Of a stretch of DNA of 12,942 nt, positions 1 through 5,090 are shown in pieces; position 1 is the first letter of the stretch; the number at the start of each line of letters is the position of its first letter. Made by a program: the position numbers and the translations under genes. Source of the DNA: an uncultured Oscillibacter sp. GTDB taxonomy: Bacteria > Bacillota > Clostridia > Oscillospirales > Oscillospiraceae. The stretch spans positions 1-12,942 of the forward strand of contig NZ_CAJTUX010000071.1 of NCBI RefSeq assembly GCF_910579365.1, given 5' to 3'. The notes below the pieces were generated by a model. The model did not search any database and was not told where the DNA came from. It worked only from the letters and a program-made list of their open reading frames with translations.

Positions 1-1018
1 GCCAGTCCGTATAGTACCAGCCCACGCCGGGCTCCGTCTCCTCGGAGGCGATGAGGTAGTCGGCGTGCTCCGCCGCCATCAGGGCGGTCTCCGCCGTGGC
101 CATGAGGCAGGCGTCGAAGCCCACGAAGTCGAACTTCACCCCGGCGTCCTTCAGGGCCTGATCCACGCCGAAGAGGCTCATGGACCCGGAGGAGGCGAAT
201 TTCTCGTCATAGCCGTAGCCGCTGACGGACCCTCCGCCGTGGTCCCAGAGGATGAGGCCGTACCGGCTGGCGGGGAACTTCTTCTCGCACCAGCGGATGT
301 AGCCGTACAGGGTGGAGGGGTCCGTCATGGACACGGCGCCCAGGTCCTTTTCCAGGCACGCCAGCTTTCCATTTTTCACCTGCCAGATCTGGTTGGTTTT
401 GCTGCTGACCTGATTGTTCCGCCAGCCGGAGCAGCCGCCGGTGTAGACCAGCAGGTTGACGCTGTTCCCCAAGTCCGCCGCCAGCATCTCCTGGAGGTCG
501 GCGGTGCCCATGCCGCTGCGGGACTCCAGGTCCGTGCCGCACATGTAGACCATGAGGGTGACGGTGTCCCGGCCGCCGCCCAGCAGCTGGGTGTACTTTT
601 CCCGGGCCCCCGGGGCGACGGTTTCGTCCAGCCGCCCGGTGTTGGCCGGTTCCTCCCAGCCGCCGGAGACGCTGCCGCCCCCCAGACTGCCAAGCAGGGC
701 GCTGAAATCCGGCCCTCCCGTCTGGCCGGAGGAGCTGGTCTGACTGATGGGGGCGCTCTGTCCGCCGCCGGACGAACCGCCCAGCAGCGCGCCCACGCCG
801 CCGCCGCCCCCCAGCAGCAGCACCGCCAGCAGGATGATGAGTTTCATCATTCCGCCGCCGGAGCCTTTGCCGCCGCTGCGGGTACCGCCGGAGCTCCGGC
901 CGCTCTGCCCGCCGGAGCCGCCCACCGGCCCGGAACCGAGGCCGCCGCCGTGCTTTTCCACCTGTCTGGCCGGTCCGGTGACATGTTTCTCCCGGCCTCT
1001 GGGTCTTTGTCTGTCCAT
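1..1018 (-). CDS. Membrane-anchored clostripain-family (peptidase C11) cysteine protease, C-terminus beyond window
   Basis: The reading frame starts at ATG 1018 and is open to the left edge (339 codons seen), so the C-terminus is missing. A basic, Gly/Ser-rich N-terminus (residues 1-58) leads into a short hydrophobic segment (about 59-79), probably an uncleaved membrane anchor. A low-complexity Gly/Ser linker (80-120) follows. The C11 catalytic domain begins near residue 150 with VTLMVYMCGTDLES. The expected catalytic dyad is present: His260 in LILWDHGGG and Cys304 in VGFDACLMA, followed by YLIASEE. In clostripain and PmC11, His and Cys in these motifs cleave after basic residues and the enzyme self-processes; for this protein that specificity is inferred. 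The start is supported by a GGAAG ribosome site and a promoter at 1068-1096. Overlapping longer frames on both strands are shadows of the GC-rich repeats. Confidence 0.9.
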   Translation of the reverse strand, partial: MDRQRPRGREKHVTGPARQVEKHGGGLGSGPVGGSGGQSGRSSGGTRSGGKGSGGGMMKLIILLAVLLLGGGGGVGALLGGSSGGGQSAPISQTSSSGQTGGPDFSALLGSLGGGSVSGGWEEPANTGRLDETVAPGAREKYTQLLGGGRDTVTLMVYMCGTDLESRSGMGTADLQEMLAADLGNSVNLLVYTGGCSGWRNNQVSSKTNQIWQVKNGKLACLEKDLGAVSMTDPSTLYGYIRWCEKKFPASRYGLILWDHGGGSVSGYGYDEKFASSGSMSLFGVDQALKDAGVKFDFVGFDACLMATAETALMAAEHADYLIASEETEPGVGWYYTDW

Positions 1019-1067
1019 AGTAAAAACCACTTCCTTTTTCCGGCGCCGCCGGAATTGTAATCAGCTT

Positions 1068-1096
1068 ATTATACAGACACCCGGCGGGAAAAACAA
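1068..1096 (-). promoter_or_regulatory. Sigma-A-type promoter of the C11 protease gene
   Basis: On the minus strand, TTGTTT (1091-1096) and a perfect TATAAT (1068-1073) are separated by 17 bp. The predicted transcript starts near 1061, giving a leader of about 43 nt. This leader holds a GC-rich inverted repeat (1040-1052) before the ribosome site. The promoter lies just beyond the stop of the resolvase gene, and I see no terminator between them, so read-through from the resolvase is possible. Confidence 0.7.
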
Positions 1097-1138
1097 TGCC
1101 TATTTCATGTTCATCAATCAAGACAGACAGACGGGCCG

Positions 1139-1741
1139 TCAGCGAACGCACGCTTCCCGGACTCTGCGGAGAAAGGTGCTGTTAGAAATGCCGAGTCTCT
1201 CCGCGGCGCGCCTGGAGGAAATTCCGCCGGCCTGCCACTGGCGTGCCAGCTCCTCGAAGCCCTCCGGGGTCTCTATGCGGCTGCGGCCAAACCGCACCCC
1301 CCGCGCTTTGGCCTCCGCGATGCCCTCCGCCTGACGCAGGCGGATGTTCTCCCGCTCTGTCTGGGCCACATAGCTCAGCAGCTGCAGGACGATATCGGAA
1401 ATCAAAGTGCCGGTGAGGTCCCGGCCCTGCCGAGTATCCAAAAGAGGCATATCCAGCACCACAATGGCCGCTTTTCGCTTCTTAGTGATGGCGGTCCACT
1501 GTTCCAGGATTTCCTCATAGTTCCGCCCCAGGCGGTCGATGCTCTTGACCGCCAACACATCCCCCTCCCGCAGATTCCGGACCAGCCGCTGATATCGAGG
1601 CCGCTGAAAGTCCTTTCCGGACATTTTCTCAATCACGATATGTTCCTCCGAAACGCCAAATTCGCGCATGGCGGACAACTGGCGCGCTTCGTTCTGATCC
1701 TTCGCGCTGACCCGGACATATCCATAAATCGTGCTCACCAT
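1139..1741 (-). CDS. Small serine recombinase (resolvase/DNA invertase family)
   Basis: A 200-residue site-specific recombinase of the Tn3-resolvase/Hin-Pin type. The resolvase catalytic domain starts at YGYVRVSAKDQNEAR, with the nucleophile predicted at Ser12. The conserved SIDRLGRN (67-74) holds the active-site arginines. The long E-helix (about 125-148) ends in AKARGVRFGR, and a C-terminal Hin-type helix-turn-helix follows (GGISSRRAAERLGISNSTF, 172-190). The length is normal and there is no damage. A TTG at 1756 would lengthen the frame, but it overlaps the GGAGGTG ribosome site; ATG 1741, 8 nt after GGAGG, is the better start. Such enzymes resolve transposon cointegrates or plasmid multimers, or invert DNA. 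No paired inverted sites are visible here, so its target is unknown. It diverges from the large recombinase at 2358 and is probably part of the same island. Confidence 0.9.
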   Translation of the reverse strand: MVSTIYGYVRVSAKDQNEARQLSAMREFGVSEEHIVIEKMSGKDFQRPRYQRLVRNLREGDVLAVKSIDRLGRNYEEILEQWTAITKKRKAAIVVLDMPLLDTRQGRDLTGTLISDIVLQLLSYVAQTERENIRLRQAEGIAEAKARGVRFGRSRIETPEGFEELARQWQAGGISSRRAAERLGISNSTFLRRVREACVR

Positions 1742-1805
1742 AATCCCCACCTCCAAAACAGTCTGAGCGGCGACCCAGCCGATTCGCTGCGGTCATCGTT
1801 GTTTC

Positions 1806-1835
1806 AGTGTAGCTTGTCCGGTGGAGTCCGTGCAA
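1806..1835 (-). promoter_or_regulatory. Candidate promoter of the small serine recombinase
   Basis: Minus-strand TTGCAC (1830-1835) and TACACT (1806-1811) with an 18-bp spacer lie about 65 nt upstream of ATG 1741. The hexamers are only partial matches to the consensus, so this is the best local candidate rather than a firm call. Confidence 0.35.
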
Positions 1836-1868
1836 GGGGGTTCCTTTGCCGGCGCCCGCCGGGCATAG

Positions 1869-2048
1869 CGGCGCAAATGGAAGGGCGGGGGCGGCAGACA
1901 GCGCCGGGATGTCCGGCTCCACGATGAAACGGAAGGTAAGGTACTTCGCCAGGAGCGTGAAAAGAAAATCGCCCTTGGGCACAAAGCAGATGACCGCGAG
2001 AATGAGCGGCCCCAGCAACAAACCGCGTGTGAGACCGGGGCGGTATAA
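1869..2048 (+). pseudogene. Start-less coding remnant in the recombinase island
   Basis: The plus frame 1869-2048 is open for 59 codons and ends in TAA, but it has no ATG, GTG or TTG in frame and is preceded by a TAG. Its translation is strongly charged and looks protein-like rather than random: RRDVRLHDETEGK, then REKKIALGHKADDRENE. The GHKADD(R/H)E type of motif resembles, from memory, C-terminal segments of small accessory proteins in Clostridia integrative elements, but I cannot name a family. It ends 49 nt before the small element protein at 2097 and lies in the same strand and register. The simplest reading is the 3' remnant of a deleted mobile-element gene. The rest of the 355-bp gap between the recombinases shows only a candidate promoter and a hairpin. 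Confidence 0.3.
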
Positions 2049-2068
2049 ATTAAGCAAAAACTGGAAAA

Positions 2069-2089
2069 CCTCTCCGTTAAGAGAGGAGG
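2069..2089 (+). promoter_or_regulatory. Hairpin overlapping the ribosome site of the 51-residue protein
   Basis: CCTCTC (2069-2074) pairs perfectly with GAGAGG (2081-2086) around a CGTTAA loop. The consensus ribosome site AGGAGG (2084-2089) shares its first three bases with the 3' arm, so folding would hide part of it. The structure sits 7-27 nt before the TTG start at 2097. It is probably a brake on translation, or simply a small stem in the leader. Confidence 0.45.
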
Positions 2090-2096
2090 GCGTCCC

Positions 2097-2252
2097 TTGT
2101 CCGGGAAAAAATCACAACAGCGGCGGGACCTGGCAGGACAGCTCTGGCTGTCTTACTACAACCGAATACTCTATGAAAAAGGTATCATCACGGAACAAGA
2201 GCGCAACCGGATGGCATTGAAAATCAACAACTGGAAAGCGCCGGCGCTCTGA
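2097..2252 (+). CDS. Small (51 aa) mobile-element protein, SHOCT-like, upstream of the large serine recombinase
   Basis: A 51-codon gene from TTG 2097 to TGA 2252. The start is set by a perfect AGGAGG (2084-2089) with 7-nt spacing. The protein has a basic N-terminus (GKKSQQRR), an aromatic helix (QLWLSYYNRILYEKG, 15-29) and IITEQERNRMALKI (30-43). The 'GIITEQE' turn with flanking helices resembles the SHOCT-type short C-terminal domain. Small proteins with this LW-x-YYN...ERNRM layout are familiar to me next to large serine recombinases in Clostridia elements; that is recollection, not a search result. Its function is unknown, possibly a directionality or DNA-binding accessory factor. It is co-directional with the recombinase 105 nt downstream, which also has its own promoter. 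A 12-bp perfect palindrome (2237-2248) lies in its last codons. Confidence 0.65.
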   Translation: MSGKKSQQRRDLAGQLWLSYYNRILYEKGIITEQERNRMALKINNWKAPAL

Positions 2253-2286
2253 GCTGACAAGAGGCTGCGGAATTTTTCGCGGTCCC

Positions 2287-2319
2287 TTGCTTTTTTTGCA
2301 TTCTGTGATATACTGCAAA
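2287..2319 (+). promoter_or_regulatory. Extended -10 promoter of the large serine recombinase with overlapping inverted repeat
   Basis: TTGCTT (2287-2292), a 16-bp spacer ending in TGA, and TATACT (2309-2314) form an extended -10 promoter. An inverted repeat, TTTGCA (2295-2300) and TGCAAA (2314-2319), brackets the -10 region and could be an operator. The leader runs about 37 nt to an AAGGAGG site ahead of ATG 2358. Confidence 0.55.
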
Positions 2320-2357
2320 CTAAACATGATAAAACGAAATCAAAAAGGAGGCGAGTC

Positions 2358-4067
2358 ATGGACCTGCACAGCATCCGTCAGTCTCTGAGGACCAAGTCTA
2401 TTTACGACATCCCCCTGCGGGTCACCTACTACGCCCGGGTGTCTTCCGAGAGCGACGAGCAGCTCAACTCTCTGGGAAACCAGATCACCTATTATGAAGA
2501 TTTCATTCGCAAAAATCCAGCCTGGGAGTTTGTAGAGGGCTATATTGACGAGGGCCTGTCCGCCGCCACAACGAAAAAACGCGAGAACTTTCACCGCATG
2601 GTGGAGGACGGAAAGGCGCGCAGGTTCGACCTCATCATCACCAAGGAGATTACCCGGTTTGCGCGAAACACCCTGGACTCCATCCAATACACCCGTGAGC
2701 TGCTGAGCGCCGGGGTCGGGGTATTTTTCCAAAACGACAACATCAACACCTTTGACGAGGACTCGGAGCTCCGCCTGACCATCATGTCCGGTATCGCCCA
2801 AGACGAACTGCGGAAACTGTCCAGCCGCGTCAGATTCGGCCATGCCCAGGCAATCAAGAAAAGCGTGGTGCTGGGCAACAGCCGCATCTTCGGCTACGTC
2901 AAGGACGGCGGCCGGCTGGTCATTGACGAAGACGAGGCGCCTATGGTGCAGGAACTCTTCGAGCTATATGCCGCCGGGGATTACAGCATGAAGCAGATCG
3001 AGACTCTGTTCTGGAACAAAGGCTATCGGAACCATAACGGGAAAAAAATCGCCCACACCACCATGTCCGGCGTCATCTCCAACCCGAAATACAAAGGCTA
3101 CTACGTGGGCAACAAGGTCAAGGTGGTGGACCTGTTCACCAAGAAGCAGAAATTCCTCCCACCGGAGGAATGGGTGATGTTCAAGGACGAGTCCGGCGAG
3201 ATTGTCCCGGCCATTGTCTCCGAGGAGCTGTGGGACCAAGCCAACGCCATTCTGAAAAAACGCAGCGAGGATGTCAAGGGCCGCCAGGGCATCTGCAACC
3301 ACGCCAACCTCCTGACCGGCAAGCTCTACTGCACCCACTGCGGCGCGGCCTATTACCGCCGGGACTCCGTGGATAAAACCGGCAAGAAAAACAGCAAGTG
3401 GGTCTGCTCCGGAAAAATCAAAAACGGCGCGGACTCCTGCGGCTCCTTCGCCGTCTACGAAGACGACCTAAAGCCCCTGCTGCTGGAGGTTTTCCGGGAA
3501 ACGGAGACTGACGCTGAGGCGCTGATCGAGGAGTATATTAAGATGTACAAGTCCCTGGACCAGAGCGGGGACCTGCAAAGGAAAATCGGCGCCCTGGAGC
3601 GGACCATCGAGACGGCGGAGAAGAAAAAGCAGAAGCTTCTGACCTTCAACGCCTTGGGGGAGCTCTCCGACAGGGATTTTCTCACCATGAACAAGCAGTG
3701 CGCCCAGGAGGCAGCGTCCGCCCGGCAGGAACTCCAGGAGCTGACCCGGCAGCGGGATTCCGCCGCTGATTTTAAGAAACACATCGACACCATCCGCCGG
3801 GTTCTCCGGGAGGCGGAGCGGGACGCCGCCCAAGGACTCATCAGCAAGGAATTTGTGGACAAGTACATCGACAAGATTTTTGCCATGCCGCAGGACGACG
3901 GTTCTCTCCGCCTGCAAATCAAAATCTTCACCGGGGAAACCACGGACAAGTACCTGCAAAGTCTTCGGGCAAGGGCTGCGGGCCGCCCAGAATGCCCCGG
4001 GCAGCTCGAAGGCCGTACGGGTCACACGTTCAAGAAGATGATCGAGTCCTACGAGAAGTCCCTGTAA
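2358..4067 (+). CDS. Large serine recombinase (integrase/transposase type), intact
   Basis: A 569-residue site-specific recombinase of the TndX/phiC31 class that integrates and excises DNA through a phosphoserine link. The N-terminal resolvase domain (about 22-165) has YYARVSSESDEQ with nucleophile Ser29, and ITKEITRFARNTLD (94-107) with catalytic arginines. A recombinase domain (about 175-305) includes RIFGY and SNPKYKGYYVGNK. The zinc ribbon has ligands Cys325/Cys328 (LYCTHCGAAYYRR) and Cys350/Cys361. A coiled-coil-rich segment (about 385-490) is the type that controls integration versus excision, and a C-terminal tail follows. The start is fixed by AAGGAGG seven bases upstream. The domain set and length are normal and all key residues are present, so it is likely active. 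It lies between a small accessory gene and a hairpin at 4087, but attachment sites are not recognisable from one copy. Confidence 0.95.
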   Translation: MDLHSIRQSLRTKSIYDIPLRVTYYARVSSESDEQLNSLGNQITYYEDFIRKNPAWEFVEGYIDEGLSAATTKKRENFHRMVEDGKARRFDLIITKEITRFARNTLDSIQYTRELLSAGVGVFFQNDNINTFDEDSELRLTIMSGIAQDELRKLSSRVRFGHAQAIKKSVVLGNSRIFGYVKDGGRLVIDEDEAPMVQELFELYAAGDYSMKQIETLFWNKGYRNHNGKKIAHTTMSGVISNPKYKGYYVGNKVKVVDLFTKKQKFLPPEEWVMFKDESGEIVPAIVSEELWDQANAILKKRSEDVKGRQGICNHANLLTGKLYCTHCGAAYYRRDSVDKTGKKNSKWVCSGKIKNGADSCGSFAVYEDDLKPLLLEVFRETETDAEALIEEYIKMYKSLDQSGDLQRKIGALERTIETAEKKKQKLLTFNALGELSDRDFLTMNKQCAQEAASARQELQELTRQRDSAADFKKHIDTIRRVLREAERDAAQGLISKEFVDKYIDKIFAMPQDDGSLRLQIKIFTGETTDKYLQSLRARAAGRPECPGQLEGRTGHTFKKMIESYEKSL

Positions 4068-4086
4068 CTTCCCGCTGGAGCAAACG

Positions 4087-4112
4087 GGGGGAGAGGCTTG
4101 CGCCTCTCCCCC
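4087..4112 (+). terminator. Strong 11-bp perfect hairpin after the large serine recombinase
   Basis: GGGGGAGAGGC (4087-4097) pairs perfectly with GCCTCTCCCCC (4102-4112) around TTGC, 19 nt after the recombinase stop. Stability argues for a transcription end or mRNA-stabilising structure. However, neither side has a T-run (AGTCTATCC follows), so it is not a classical intrinsic terminator. The following stretch to 4237 holds no gene I can support. Confidence 0.55.
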
Positions 4113-4237
4113 AGTCTATCCAAAAACGCGGATACTCGAAAAGGGCATCCACGTTCTGCTTTATAAATAAGGAGCGTCCTGCAGGCGGAATCCGCCGCGC
4201 CAGCTTTTCTTTGACGGTATCTCTCCTCATACATATG

Positions 4238-4265
4238 AAAAAGTCTGCCTCTTAGCAGACCTTTT
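4238..4265 (-). terminator. Intrinsic terminator of queH (partly bidirectional)
   Basis: On the minus strand GTCTGC (4255-4260), a TAAGAG loop and GCAGAC (4243-4248) are followed directly by TTTTT (4238-4242), about 40 nt after the queH stop. On the plus strand the same stem is followed by CTTTT, so it could also stop transcription leaving the recombinase gene. Confidence 0.75.
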
Positions 4266-4299
4266 CGACAGCCTGGAACTGTCTCCGCCGGTCCCTTTT

Positions 4300-4866
4300 T
4301 CAATTCTCCGCGAATTTCAATTTGTCCCGGTCGATCTGCTTTTGGTAGCGGTCCTGTTCCGAGAAGACGCAGCCGCAGTATTTCTGCATATAAAACCCCA
4401 GCTCCCGGGCCCGCTGGTTCCCCGCCCGGAAGTTCGTTCGGAAGTCCCGGTACAGGAACGCTACGCCGTATTGGGCCGCGTACCGCTCCGCCGCCCGGAC
4501 GATGCCGTCGTGGTCCTGATAGAGGCTGGCCAGCAGCGTGGTGGTAAAGGCGGCGAAGCCGTTTTCCGCGGCGTACCGCGCCGTTCCCTCAATCCGGTGC
4601 TCGTAGCAATAGGCGCAGCGGTGGTCCAGGTCCCCCGCCACATGCCGGACGAAGTCCCGGAGACCATAGTCCTCCCGAACCCTGGTCTCCATGCCGATGG
4701 CGGGGGCGTACTCCAGCAGACAGTCCCGCCGGGCCTGGTACTCCTTCCAGGGGTGGATATTGGGATTATACCAGAAGGCCACGGGCTCGATGCCCTCGGC
4801 CCGGAGCGGGTCAATGCAGCTCAAAGAGCAGGGGGCGCAGCAGCAGTGCAGCAGAATGGAATCCAT
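4300..4866 (-). CDS. queH: Epoxyqueuosine reductase QueH (DUF208 family)
   Basis: A 188-residue QueH, the cobalamin-independent enzyme that reduces epoxyqueuosine to queuosine at tRNA position 34 in the cytoplasm. The family's metal-binding cysteines are all present: HCCCAPC (7-13, Cys8-10 and Cys13), CAYC (Cys84, Cys87) and YCGCVFSEQDR (Cys164, Cys166). Further signatures are FWYNPNIHPWKEYQAR (31-46), the Asp-rich YQDHDGI, and the RDFRTNFRAGN segment. The family is known to carry a [4Fe-4S] cluster and a second metal site. The length is typical and ATG 4866 follows a GAGG element. It is a stand-alone gene with its own promoter (4899-4927) and terminator (4238-4265), divergent from the activase operon. 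No other queuosine gene is in the window. Confidence 0.97.
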   Translation of the reverse strand: MDSILLHCCCAPCSLSCIDPLRAEGIEPVAFWYNPNIHPWKEYQARRDCLLEYAPAIGMETRVREDYGLRDFVRHVAGDLDHRCAYCYEHRIEGTARYAAENGFAAFTTTLLASLYQDHDGIVRAAERYAAQYGVAFLYRDFRTNFRAGNQRARELGFYMQKYCGCVFSEQDRYQKQIDRDKLKFAEN

Positions 4867-4898
4867 AGGAATGCCTCGTTTCTCCCTTGAATAGAATC

Positions 4899-4927
4899 AG
4901 TATAGCACGTCCCGCGCAGAGATGCAA
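4899..4927 (-). promoter_or_regulatory. queH promoter
   Basis: On the minus strand, TTGCAT (4922-4927) and TATACT (4899-4904) are separated by 17 bp, about 32 nt upstream of ATG 4866. It stands back to back with the activase-operon promoter; the two -35 boxes are about 60 bp apart. Confidence 0.75.
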
Positions 4928-4966
4928 GCGACAGGGGGACAGGCCATTTTTAACGGTTTCTTTACA

Positions 4967-5015
4967 GATTTCCAAAGGATTTCCGATTGCAAATTCCGTC
5001 GAAACCGTGTATGAT
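4967..5015 (+). promoter_or_regulatory. Activase-operon promoter with upstream direct repeats
   Basis: TTGCAA (4987-4992) and TATGAT (5010-5015) have a 17-bp spacer, giving a leader of about 70 nt. Immediately upstream, GATTTCC occurs twice (4967-4973 and 4978-4984) at an 11-bp step, ending two bases before the -35 box, a position suited to an activator. A second repeated word, TGATACC (5012-5018 and 5027-5033, 15-bp step), straddles the -10 box and start point and could be an operator half-site pair. Neither matches a regulator I can name. Confidence 0.6.
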
Positions 5016-5090
5016 ACCAAAGAATGTGATACCCTGCGGTTACCACTGTCATCACGGGAGGTAATCGTTTGCCTGAAGGAGGAGCGCAGT

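Noticed and set aside
1121..1132. AGAC tetranucleotide repeat next to the resolvase stop, considered as an element end
   Set aside because: It is only three units long, with no second copy at the right side of the island.
65..1151. Long plus (65-1060) and minus (207-1151) frames over the C11 protease
   Set aside because: Their composition (Ala/Gly/Pro/Arg-rich) is that of out-of-frame GC-rich repeats; the true frame from 1018 carries the C11 His and Cys motifs.
1629..2057. A 142-codon minus-strand frame starting TTG 2057 with a hydrophobic N-terminal part (LLLGPLILAVICFV)
   Set aside because: It is in exact antisense codon register with the charged plus-strand remnant, so hydrophobic codons are expected; it has no ribosome site and runs over 100 nt into the resolvase gene out of frame. 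It remains a distant possibility.
2237..2248. 12-bp perfect palindrome AGCGCCGGCGCT considered as a recombination core
   Set aside because: It lies inside the last codons of the 51-residue gene and is GC-rich; nothing else marks it as a recombination site.
4181..4192. GCAGGCGGAATC, also present at 12745-12756, considered as an att-type repeat
   Set aside because: A 12-bp match between two GC-rich intergenic hairpins is expected by chance in a window this size, and the copies are 8.5 kb apart with no element between them.
4030..4303. Two short minus-strand frames (4030-4230, 4049-4303) downstream of queH
   Set aside because: They have no ribosome sites, run through two hairpins and overlap the recombinase 3' end.
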